Assembly (NCBI RefSeq): GCF_003369915.1
Contig: NW_022881603.1
Location: forward strand, 43,835,723 to 43,899,722
Origin: Drosophila miranda
Taxonomy: Eukaryota > Arthropoda > Insecta > Diptera > Drosophilidae
Length of the DNA stretch: 64,000 nucleotides
Direction: 5' to 3'
Below the pieces are notes generated by a model. That model did not search any database. It saw only the letters and a program-made list of their open reading frames with translations, and had not been told where the DNA came from. Of this stretch, positions 9,420 to 20,099 are shown piece by piece. Both the position numbers and the translations under genes were made by a program. The first letter of the stretch is position 1; each line of letters opens with the position of its first letter.

Positions 9420-11974
9420 TTTTTCCACACTTTTTCCCAACTTTAACTTGTTTGGGTTAATTACAAAAATGCGCGCTAGGCAGTGACACCCTCAGAAATA
9501 TACCAAGTATATACCGATGAAAAAACGACCTTAGCACACTTATGACCTCTTTAATTAAACAGGATAACAAATTGAGTTAAACTGCGGAAAATAATACTGT
9601 TTGTAAATCTTTTCTCTGAAATTACAAAAAAAAAAAAAAAACACACACACGATATCTTTCACTGTAACAGCGCCAAAATGATTCAATTTTCTTTATTTTT
9701 GGTGGAATATTAAAAAACCGCCTTGGGCGACAATGGGTTAATCGTTCCGTCGAGGATCGGAAACCATATTTCTCGATTTTGATTCAAGATATGCTAATTT
9801 TAGCCACTCCCTTTTATTGAACTTTTTATATAAATAAAAAATTGTTGTAACGAAAAAGGTCGAACTGCCCACAAAGTTTTTTTTCTACACGATTAGCTAC
9901 TTTTAAGTACTCCTGAGTACATACATATGTAGATGTGCCGGTTCATAGAACGAATAGATAAAACCACACCATGAAAATCCACGAATTCATTAAACATTTC
10001 TAACGCCCCAAATCTATCTGCGTATTTGAAAAGTAATTAAAAAATTTAATTTTGTAATAATAAAACGAGGGAGAACGTTGTGAGTTGCTGCGGACGCCGC
10101 AACTCTACATTTATACCCGATACTTAGTCAGTATGGCTCCCCTCCGGCAGACGCCGCGAATATTAAACGACACGAGAAAGAGTGCGTGCGAGAGAGACAG
10201 AAAATCAGTCTGACCGTGACGTCGGGCGCTGCGTAGCCACTGCAAATTGATTTGTTCCTTTTGGCTATAAAAATGATCTGATCTGATCCAGATTCATCAA
10301 TCTGATAGATATGGTCGTTATCTATGATTCTGCGTTTTTAGTTTTCTCGAATCGTCGAAATTGTGGATGCCACAGATTTTCGCCCGTTGTGTGGTCGGAA
10401 GTGATGGTAGGGGGGGGGGGGGGGGCAAAGTTTTGAAATATTCTTGTAGCAGTGACATATCACAGAAGTCTGGATCCAAAACATCGTTTCTCTAGCTCTT
10501 ATAGTCTTTGAGCACTAGGCGCTGAAGGGGACGGACAGACGGACGGACGGACAGACGGACAGACATTCAGGGCTCAATCGCCTCGGCTATTGATGCTGAT
10601 CCAGAATATATATACTTTATTGGGTTGGAAACGATTCCTTCTGGACGGTACACACATCCACTTTTACCACAAATCTAATATACCCCAATACTCATTTTGA
10701 GTATCGGGTATAATAAAAGAAAGTTACATAGCCCCTCCCATCAGGTAACCAACCTCTACCAAAGAATTTTCGCACATGTGGCTAATATCAGTTAAATCTG
10801 TTAAGGGGGCATGGTGCACATGCCAAGGTCGCATCAATACATCAATTCGCGTGCCGAAATTTAATAAGTGCTCTCCAAAATTAAGCCCTGTTTTTAAAAC
10901 ACAACATTTAATCACTGTTACATACAGTTACAGTTAAATAACCCCCGCTTGCATGCAGGTTCGTTGCAGCGATAGAGAACCAATTATAAGCCACCAACAA
11001 GACTGATTGCTGATAATAATAATATTTCAGTTTTGCATTTAAATTTTCTCATCGTCATACATACATGACGAGAAAAGTTCTGAATTTTTGAATAATGTGC
11101 AATCATTGAGACGGCACACTTCCCAAGTGATGGCTCAGTAACTTCGATGGCGCATATCCTCACAAAACGCCAGACGCTGACAGTCTGTAATATATGATTA
11201 TTATAATGAAAATACAATGAAGATTAGTCGATATTTAATTGGAGTAAAGTAATTACAATGGGGTACTGGGAGGAGAATATATTAAGGCTTAAGGACTAAC
11301 ACGGAATAAAAGAGCAGTGTTTACATGGTTGGGTGGGTAAACTCTAAATAACAACACCTGAATCCGCGCGGCTATACATATGACACAATCACCTGGATTT
11401 CTGAAACCCCTAACGCCAGGTTGGCAATTAAAATCTTTTTTATGTGTTTAACTAGAACAACTAAAAAATCCAGCCCATCCAAATAGCCCTGGGCGAAAGA
11501 TCCCCCAAAATATTGTGGAGGGAAACAAGGATGATAGTTTTCCCACGGATTTGATAACCGTTACGGGCACCGAAGGCGAATTCCCACCTGTTCAATGAAT
11601 CTACCTCCTCTTGCATTTACGGCATTAATTATTGTAAAATTAACCCGGCCAAATAGAGGGGCCACCCGCCGCTCTCAGCGATTCATTTCAAAAACGCAGT
11701 CAAATTTGAATTTTGAGTCTTTGTCTCCGGGCGGTCTCGAACCTATGTCATCAAAAGAGTCTGCGAGACTCAACGCGCAGCACCAGGTCTCTCCACAAAA
11801 ATCGGAAATTTGTGAATTTTGTTGAGCAAGCAGTCCACACTTAAATAAACTGCTTGCATTAACATACCCTTTTGGTCAATTTAAAACTAGCCGACAAATT
11901 TTTTTTAAATTTTTAATTAAATTTGAGTTTTTACTCCATTCAATCCAGTCATAATTCCATTTTCATGGTTTAAA
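9420..11974. other. Long-type divergent intergenic region, cassette 3
   Basis: Same order as cassette 1: a shu-proximal conserved block, a poly(A)-(CA)n tract near 9626-9650, a full-length DINE-1-like element (10113-10713), then about 1.2 kb without a convincing gene. Long open frames here on either strand are not kept between cassettes as coding sequence. Confidence 0.6.
10113..10713. mobile_element. DINE-1/Helentron-like (mini-me type) element, longest form, cassette 3
   Basis: Inverted ends ATACCCGATAC and GTATCGGGTAT bound about 600 bp. In order it holds a GA-rich tract, a G run at about 10411-10425, a block beginning 'gttttgaaatattcttg', a (GTCY)n microsatellite read as GGAC/AGAC repeats at about 10530-10565, and 'cctcggctattgatgctgat' before the terminal (TA)-rich part. 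A (GTCY)n array next to a TA-rich core is the hallmark described for Drosophila mini-me/DINE-1 elements. Non-autonomous, no ORF. Confidence 0.75.
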
Positions 11975-12169
11975 ATGTGTGTGTTAATTGTTGATAGTAC
12001 AAAAACTGTTTATGACTTCGTACGAAAACATTTGGAACTAAAGATAGCAGCTAAGATGAGACTTAAATTGTTCTTTATTCTGTTGTTGATTATTCTAGCA
12101 ATGGTTTTATTAATGACGAAAGTCAGTGCCAAACGATGGGCTGATGGAGTAGATGAAGTGTGTGCCTAA
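11975..12169 (+). CDS. ORF64 copy 3, hypothetical micropeptide
   Basis: 64 codons with the VDEVCA tail; otherwise identical in plan to the copy at 3877. An AATAAA follows in 'ccaataaagatgatg'. Confidence 0.45.
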   Translation: MCVLIVDSTKTVYDFVRKHLELKIAAKMRLKLFFILLLIILAMVLLMTKVSAKRWADGVDEVCA

Positions 12170-12307
12170 TCACTTTTTATAGTGTTAAATTATACCAATA
12201 AAGATGATGTAGCAAGCTTAGCGATAGTTGATTTAAACAAGTAAATTCATTATTTTTGAGATACCAGCTGATCTCAAAGCGTAGAGCTCTGAGATACACT
12301 ACTCACA

Positions 12308-12693
12308 ATGCAGGCAGCCGAAACTGAGGTTTGCACATACCTATCTATCAAGTGTAGACCTCAAAGTATTATAATTCAACTAACTAATCGCCAATTCCAC
12401 AGCCCAAGCGTACCAAGAGTTATATTTATGAGGTATACCGACTTTTAGAGGAAAAGCCAGGGGTTGAAGAAATATTAATCATGAATCGTTCCGGTGTGCC
12501 GATCAAAACGTCAATGGAACGCCAAGACGCACTTCAACATGCCTGTCTTTATGAGAATTTGCGTGAAAAGTGTCAGGCATTTCTATCAAAAATGGAGCCA
12601 CCACAGCTCCTGACCATGTTGCGAGTCCGGACCAGATTCCACGAGGTCCTGCACCTGATGGCAAGTGCAAAATCCAAAGGATACACATCTTAA
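12308..12693 (+). pseudogene. Roadblock-type light chain copy 3, C-terminal frameshift
   Basis: Exon 1 is 12308-12328 and exon 2 is 12403-12693. It carries the shared 4-bp loss (near 12651) that replaces the last strand with HLMASAKSKGYTS. Splice sites and the rest of the domain are unchanged. Confidence 0.7.
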
Positions 12694-13114
12694 GGTTGAG
12701 GATCTAAATCGTCATTCCTCCAATTTTTAAATAATTGCTCCTACATATATCTACGTTGTTAGTCATCCAACTTCTTACACGTAAAACATTCTTCTCACTT
12801 TGTACACAGCCCAAACACAACAAACTGTTCATTTATGTGACTACCTGAATATAAATTCAATCAAACAAGTAATAAATAGTCCTCAGAGCTTCAGCTTAAA
12901 AACAAAATATATTCCAAAAACAGATGACATTTTCTGACCAACAGAAAGTAAATATATTCTTGTACTCGTATTTATAAAACACATTTCATTTTCATACTCT
13001 TCAGTATGTACAACATAAACGTTAAGTTCTTCTAGAACTAATGTAAAATATTGAATTTGGTTGTCTGTTGTTTATTTAAATGGATTAATCCTTCAATGGG
13101 AAACAGTGCCCGAA

Positions 13115-14565
13115 TCAGTGCAGATTTAGCTTGGACAACGTCAAGTCATTCTCGTCAATAGGGGACACCGTTAGTTTCATTTTGTGCTCCTTGGCCATTT
13201 TGGATAACATCACAATGTCCGAGTTTATATAGGCACCCCGCAAAAGTGTCACCGACGATTTTTCGGAAGTCTCAAGCTCCTTCACAAGTTCTTCAACACT
13301 GGGATTACATTTGGTTTCATCGTTTACTTCTTTAAACTTCTGGCCTGACAACGCACGAGTCCAAATGTCCTGAGATGCCTCTTTGTATTTTTTGATTTTC
13401 TTGTCCAGGTCAGTAATCTTAGCACTGATCTCATTGTTATCGGGCTTCTTGGCTTGAGCCTGCATAAATATACACCGAGCATCCTTATATTCGCCTAAGG
13501 CGGACAGGGCGCAACCTTCCTGGTAGAGGGCCTTACAGGAAGGCTTATTTTCAGTGAGACGCCGCAAGGCTTTCATCGTAATGCACACGCGTTTGGGATT
13601 ATGCAATTTATTGTAGCAGATCATCAAGTTTTGCTGGAAAAGTTAAAAAAAAAACACATAAGTGGGGATGAGCCACGACGCTACAAGTTGCATAGTTACA
13701 TTGAGAGTGATCAACAGAGCGATTTGCTTGCGCTCATCCTCATCATTGGCTAGACGGCAATAGTTTAGAGAGCTTACGGCCCGCTCGAAGGCAGTGACGG
13801 CGTTGCGGTAGCGAAAGCGCTTCACACAGTCCTTGCCATGCATGTGCATGTCTAATGCCTTGGGGTAAACTATTGCAAACTTGTCCCGATCCACAGCGGC
13901 CATTGACGCGAAGGCATCTGAGTCCCCGATCAATGTGAAGTGAAGAACTTCGATTTTGAAAAGTCCATCTGAACGTGGTTTAATGCGCGGCGGGCAGCCC
14001 ATCTCGTGAAATAGCAACTTATAGGATATAATAAATTCGGCTTTTTCATATGGGCGCATGGTAAGTACATCAGCCTGGAGGCCTTCTAGCACATCGCAAC
14101 CTGCACCGGTCTCAAAATAGAATTTAGTTCGGCGCATCAATGAGGAATCAAAAGGAGAACTCTCGCCTTCCCAATAACCACTATAGCGCTCAGCGACACG
14201 TGCCTTGTCTGGCACCAGACCTCGGCCCTCACGTGTGATGCGCTTAAAAATGTTCTCATTGATCGGCTCCATCAATTTTTTGAGTTCCTCGAACGATTGG
14301 GTCGATGGAGAATCGAGCTCTTCTTCATCAACATCTGGAGCGTTATCACAATCTTCCATTTCGTCGACATTAAAATCATCATCGCCAGCCCCAAATGGCG
14401 ACTGTTCTACCTCAAATTGTGAGCCAGAGCCAACGAGTTTTCTAGAAGAGTAAGAGGCAGCGTCTAGGCAGCACATGATTGTGCAAATGTATCAAATTTC
14501 GATGCTTACCCAAGTTGCAGTGGTTCCTTGAGCATTTGAGTGCAATATGAAAAATTATCTTCCAT
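13115..14565 (-). CDS. shu: shutdown copy 4 (intact, 443 aa)
   Basis: Exon 1 is 14510-14565, exon 2 is 13685-14441 and exon 3 is 13115-13633. A 9-bp in-frame deletion removes HQG from REGHQGRGLVP at the start of the FKBP domain; all else is open. Variants include EELDSP in the acidic linker, VAERYS (shared with copy 2) and VNDETK in the C-terminal part (shared with copy 7). The deletion sits in a loop before the first FKBP strand and may be tolerated. Confidence 0.85.
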
Positions 14566-16799
14566 TTTTTCCACACTTTTTCCCAACTTTAACTTGTTTG
14601 GGTTAATTACAAAAATGCGCGCTAGGCAGTGACACCCTCAGAAATATACCAAGTATATACCGGTGAAAAAACGACCTTAGCACACTTATGACCTCTTTAA
14701 TTAAACAGGATAACAAATTGAGTTAAACTGCGAAAATTAATACTGTTTGTAAATCTTTTCTCTGAAATTACAAAAAAAAAAAAACACACACACGATATCT
14801 TTCACTGTAACAGCGCCAAAATGATTCAATTTTCTTGATATTTGGTGGAATATTAAAAAACCGCCTTGGGCGACAATGGGTTAATCGTTCCGTCGAGGAT
14901 GGGAAACCATATTTCTCGATTTTGATTCAAGATATGCTAATTTTAGACACTCCCTTTTATTGAACTTTTTATATAAATAAAAAAATGTTGTAACGAAAAA
15001 GGTCGAACTGCCCACAAAGTTTTTTTTCTACACGATTAGCTACTTCTAAGTACTCCTGAGTACATACATATGTAGATGTGCCAGTTCATAGAACGACTAG
15101 ATAAAAGCACTCCATGAAAAACCACGAATTCATTAAACATTTCTAACGCCCCAAATCTATCTGCGTATTTGAAAAGTAATTAAAAAATTTAATTTTGTAA
15201 TAATAAAACGAGGGAGAACGTTGTGAGTTGCTGCGGACGCCGCAACTCTACATTTATACCCGATACTTAGTCAGTATGGCTCCACTCCGGCAGACGCCGC
15301 GAATATTAAACGACACGAGAAAGAGTGCGTGCGAGAGAGACAGAAAATCAGTCTGACCGTGACGTCGGGCGCTGCGTAGCCACTGCAAATTGATTTGTTC
15401 CTTTTGGCTATAAAAATGATCTGATCTGATCCAGATTCAGCAATCTGATAGATATGGTCGTTATCTATGATTCTGCGTTTTTAGTTTTCTCGAATCGTCG
15501 AAATTGTGGATGCCACAGATTTTCGCCCTCATTTTGAGTATCGGGTATAATAAAAGAAAGTTACATAGCCCCTCCCATCAGGTAACCAACCTCTACCAAA
15601 GAATTTTCGCACATGTGGCTAATATCAGTTAAATCTGTTAAGGGGGCATGGTGCACATGCCAAGGCCGCATCAATACATCAATTCGCGTGCCGAAATTTA
15701 ATAAGTGCTCTCCAGAATTAAGCCCTGTTTTTAAAACCCAACATTTAATCACTGTTACATACAGTTACAGTTAAATAACCCCCGCTTGCATGCAGGTTCG
15801 TTGCAGCGATTGAGAACCAATTATAAGCCACCAACAAGACTGATTGCTGATAATAATAATATTTCAGTTTTGCATTTAAATTTTCTCATCGTCATACATA
15901 CATGACGAGAAAAGTTCGGAATTTTTGAATAATGTGCAATCATTGAGACGGCACACTTCCCAAGTGATGGCTCAGTAACTTCGATGGCGCATATCCTCAC
16001 AAAACGCCAGACGCTGACAGTCTGTAATATATGATTATTATAATGAAAATACAATGAAGATTAGTCGATATTTAATTGGAGTAAAGTAATTACAATGTGG
16101 TACTGGGAGGAGAATATATTAATATATAATAAAAGAGCAGTGTTTACATGGTTGGGTGGGTAAACTCTAAATAACAACACCTGAATCCGCGCGGCTATAC
16201 ATATGACACAATCGACTGGATTTCTGAAACCCCTAACGCCATGTTGGCAATTAAAATCTTTTTTATGTGTTTAACTAGAACAACTAAAAGATCCAGCCCA
16301 TCCAAATAGCCCTGGGCGAAAGATCCCCCAAAATATTGTGGAGGGAAACAAGGATGATAGTTTTCCCACGGATTTGATAACCGTTACGGGCACCGAAGGC
16401 GAATTCCCACCTGTTCAATGAATCTACCTCCTCTTGCATTTACGGCATTAATTATTGTAAAATTAACCCGGCCAAATAGAGGGCACCCGCCGCTCTCAGC
16501 GATTCATTTCAAAAACGCAATCAAATTTGAATTTTGAGTCTTTGTCTCCGGGCGGTCTCGAACCTATGTCATCAAAAGAGTCTGCGGGACTCAACGCGCA
16601 GCACCAAACAGGTCTCTCCACAAAAATCGGAAATTTGTGAATTTTGTTGAGCAAGCAGTCCACACTTAAATAAACTGCTTGCATTAACATACCCTTTTGG
16701 TCAATTTAAAACTAGCCGACAAATTTTTTTTAAATTTTTAATTAAATTTGAGTTTTTACTCCATTCAATCCAGTCATAATTCCATTTTCATGGTTTAAA
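14566..16799. other. Long-type divergent intergenic region, cassette 4
   Basis: Same plan as cassette 1, with the internally deleted DINE-1-like element at 15256-15549. A short private deletion lies near 16120 ('ttaatatataataaaagagcag' replaces about 20 bp found elsewhere). No gene seen. Confidence 0.6.
15256..15549. mobile_element. DINE-1/Helentron-like element, internally deleted (cassette 4)
   Basis: 294 bp with the same ends and the same internal deletion junction as the element at 2317, so the deletion arose once and spread with cassette duplication. Confidence 0.7.
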
Positions 16800-16994
16800 A
16801 TGTGTGTGTTAATTGTTGATAGTACAAAAACTGTTTATGACTTCGTACGAAAACATTTGGAACTAAAGATAGCAGCTAAGATGATACTTAAATTGTTCTT
16901 TATTCTGTTGTTGATTATTCTAGCAATGGTTTTATTAATGACGAAAGTCAGTGCCAAACGATGGGCTGATGGAGTAGATGAAGTGTGTGCCTAA
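16800..16994 (+). CDS. ORF64 copy 4, hypothetical micropeptide
   Basis: 64 codons. One private change converts MRLKLFF to MILKLFF, removing a positive charge just before the hydrophobic stretch. Tail VDEVCA. AATAAA follows. Confidence 0.45.
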   Translation: MCVLIVDSTKTVYDFVRKHLELKIAAKMILKLFFILLLIILAMVLLMTKVSAKRWADGVDEVCA

Positions 16995-17175
16995 TCACTT
17001 TTTATAGTGTTAAATTATACCAATAAAGATAATGTAGCAAGCTTAGCGATAGTTGATTTAAACAAGTAAATTCATTATTTTTGAGATACCAGCTGATCTC
17101 AAAGCGTAGAGCTCTGAGATACACTACTCACAATGCAGGCAGCCGAAACTGAGGTTTGCACATACCTATCTATCA

Positions 17176-17179
17176 AGTG
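17176..17179. repeat. Target-site duplication, left (AGTG)
   Basis: AGTG directly precedes the 5' LTR and recurs at 26887-26890 directly after the 3' LTR. The empty site in other cassettes reads 'tatcaagtgtagacc'. A 4-bp duplication is usual for Ty3/gypsy integrases. Confidence 0.85.
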
Positions 17180-19205
17180 TGTACGGTGAGGCTTGTAGCT
17201 GCTGTGAGGAGGCCTAGGGTTTTTGGGGTCCGCCGAAAATTAGGCACCGTCTAACGAGAGGCAAGACAAACTCTCTTTAACAGTCGGCAAAGAGGGCCTG
17301 GGATCAAAGAGTGGGTCAGAGCCAGGTCAGACTTCCTCGTCGAAAGGAGAGCGAGTTCGAAGTCGAAGTCGGACAAGATAAACGGCTATAAATAGATGGC
17401 ATTGGACGCCATTGCGGGATTCCAAGCCTGGTCGACAGCATTGGATTTTGTTCTCCAAGTGTCCTCTATAGTGTCAGCCGTAGTTGAATATTCCAAGAAA
17501 GGAAAAAGAGAAAAACCATATAAATACAATAACTAGTGAAAAGTAGCCAGGAAGTGAGACGGTGATTAGTGAAACCTCTTCGATACACCCTTTCGACGGG
17601 TCACCCGTTTGGGTAAGTTGCGGAATAAAAAAAAAAAGACAGCCTAGCGAAAGAGTATAAAGGTGTTCTGTGGGTGCAAATTTCCATAGGTCTTAAATTG
17701 GAGGAGGCTCGTCTTCCACGACCGCCAGCTGAAATTCGTAGAAATTCGCCGGAGCTTTGGGTCGTCGCCTTGGAGCAGTTCGGCGAGCCAGAGAGGAGAG
17801 GCCAACTAGTGCCCGGCAGACGGCAGCCGCGTCGGCTTGTTCATCGCTCCGCGTATGCGTCCATACCCCGTGCGCATGGGAGGAGGCAAAGAAAAAAAAA
17901 GTGTTCTTCAGTGGCGACAAATAGTGGCAGATCGAGTTAGAAAATTTCTCATAGAAGGCCAGCCCCGCCCAAAATAACAATAACAAAAAAAAAAAAAAGA
18001 ATCAAATATAAGAAACAAATAACGGATCGTAGTCAGATGCTCTAAGCATCAATACCCGAGTTATTTTATTCTCCCTCTCATTTAGGCTTCTTTAGCTCTC
18101 TATCCCTATCTATCTCTCTCCACCTAACTTTGCGCTGCGGGCGAGCCCCCACATACCGGTGCCCGATAAGCGCCGCTAATCTGCACATAGGAATGCAAGA
18201 CTGAGCGCAGAGGAATGTAAGGCGGCGTGAGGGACGGGAAGAAAAGAGACAGGCAATCACCGTTAAAATTAACTCGATCTGCCTGAGCCACTCGGTCGTC
18301 ATCTCAATTTTTTTGTGTGTGCGAATTGTGTGTGTTCTTTTTTTTATACTTTTCAGGGGCCCAAATCGGAAGCGCTTCGTCGATGGAGGTTCCTGTAAGT
18401 CGTTCAATTGAATAAATAAAATATGTATATGAAAGTTCGAAAAATATATAAAAATATGAAAGTTCGCCACGGGAGCGCACCCAATTAGTGGGTTGAAAAG
18501 AGAGGGCATCAGAAAGTCACCTCTTGATTCTTTTCCCTACGCCTCTCGTACATTACACCTTCTCTTTTGGTGGATCGCTATGCCAGCAATTGCTCACATA
18601 AAATTTTCTTACATTTCTTTTCTTTTCACTCCTATTCAAATCATCTGTTCTCTCTCATATCTAGCCTAAGCTTCTTATTTATTTACAGTACTTTACGCAA
18701 ATTATTTAAAATTAAGTCGTAGCCAATACTCGGGAAGGGCAAATGAGAACATTAAATTACTGGGGATCACTAATTTTAGTCATTAGAAATAAATAAACGT
18801 TTATAATGTCTGAGTAGAAGAAATAGTGTTTGATCTCCTGCAGCAAGCCCCTGTAGGTCTCGCATAATATAAGGGGTCTTGTAACAAATTATGTGGTATC
18901 GGGCACAGCAAGACCAAGGTAGGGTGGGCGAACATCACTCCTCATGAACAGCTGAGGAATTCTTTTCGTTGTCCGTTCACCAGTGCAGTTATTGTCTTTC
19001 GTTTTAGGTGTTGTGCTTTCCGTCCGGTTTCATATGGCTTATTGACACGCATTAAATGTAGAATAATAATAGGGTAGGCCTCAGCTTAGGAGCAAATAAA
19101 CAAGAACACCACACTCGTGGCCGACGAGCCAGTAGCCGGAAAATTGACAGCGTGCCGCTTCAAGCTGAGAGGACCATCTCGCCTACATCGTGGTTGCACG
19201 TTACA
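17180..19205 (+). repeat. 5' LTR
   Basis: 2,026 bp, starting TGTACGG and ending GTTACA (TG...CA ends). It differs from the 3' LTR at three positions that I can see (17603, 18935, 18978), about 0.15 per cent, so insertion is very recent. It contains TATAAATA at 17387-17394 and an AATAAA at 19095-19100. The 143-codon open frame on the opposite strand inside it has no recognisable domain. Confidence 0.92.
17387..17394 (+). promoter_or_regulatory. Candidate TATA box of the LTR promoter
   Basis: TATAAATA lies about 200 bp into the LTR; the same site in the 3' LTR is 25068-25075. A start about 30 bp downstream would give a short U3. This is a motif call only. Confidence 0.4.
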
Positions 19206-19219
19206 TTTATTATTATTTT

Positions 19220-19237
19220 TGGCGCCCAACGTGGGGC
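19220..19237 (+). promoter_or_regulatory. Primer-binding site for tRNA-Lys
   Basis: TGGCGCCCAACGTGGGGC begins 14 nt after the 5' LTR. It is complementary to the 3' 18 nt of eukaryotic tRNA-Lys(CTT), as I recall that tRNA. Drosophila gypsy-type elements commonly use tRNA-Lys primers. Confidence 0.8.
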
Positions 19238-20099
19238 CACACTGTTAGGTGGGAATTATTACAATTTGTACTTAGGGGTGTGGTTCACGAACAATGACCT
19301 AAAACAAACCTTCACTTTTAAAATTTTCCTTCCATCGACTGTTCGATGTCTTTATTGAAGACAAAGAAACGCAAATCATTTCCGCTTTCATTCAGTTCTC
19401 TTACGGATCTTTGGAACACCGATAGAAAACTAAGCCCCAGGGTATGTTTCCGGGCCACGATTCTAAGGGTTCTGAGTGAGTTTGACTTATTTCTGTACAA
19501 ATAGCCTGATTGTCGTGATTAATAGGAATACTACTAGAATAGCTTTAAGAAGCTATCTGTTGTCCATGTCATTTCAGTCTGCGCTGTAAGTGCTACTCAA
19601 CTTTATGCCTGAGGGACCAAGGGAAAACTGCACCGTCTTGGATTCACTGGTGATGCATTTAGCTTAAGTGCACTCCTGACCACGGATCATTTCATTAAGT
19701 GCCTCAGTTTGCTTTGTCTTATCTTTGTTTGGCAGTTTGGATCACTGCTTCTATAAGCGCTGTTGGACGCAGGTGCGCAGAATTTAGAATTACCACTGCC
19801 CACGGCCTAGGTGTTCTAACTTGCCAGAAAGTATTTTCCTCTTTAGCTGTACTTGGTGAAATAATTCGGACAATTAAGAGAGGCTCTGCAGGGAGCCAGG
19901 CTAGCTGGGAGATCAAACCATTAGAATTTTTTTGTATTATTTTTTTATTTGAAACTGTTGAGTTGAAAGTTTTTGTTTAATTAATATTCAAATTTCATTT
20001 CACTTTTAAATTTCCTTATTACATATATATAAGAAAACATACATAACCTTTACGAGTTAAGCAGATAGTTTTTTTTAGTAAACACCTATAAGAAGAAAG
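19238..20099 (+). other. Untranslated leader between primer site and gag
   Basis: 862 bp with several short upstream ATG frames (up to 93 codons at 19699) but no recognisable domain. It probably holds packaging signals and perhaps an internal ribosome entry region; neither can be shown here. Confidence 0.5.

Noticed and set aside
10530..10565. GGAC/AGAC microsatellite as a separate satellite locus
   Set aside because: It is the (GTCY)n part of the DINE-1-like element and always occurs inside it.
10984..11217. 77-codon frame (MYFHYNNHIL...) in the intergenic region
   Set aside because: It recurs only because the DNA is duplicated. Some cassettes lose it, and there is no domain or initiation context.
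11595..11825. 76-codon frame and the related minus-strand MLMQAVYLSVD frame
   Set aside because: Both vary in length and reading frame between cassettes through small indels, and neither shows coding conservation.
18078..18509. 143-codon frame on the minus strand within each LTR
   Set aside because: No recognisable domain, biased composition, inside the LTR. Treated as chance.
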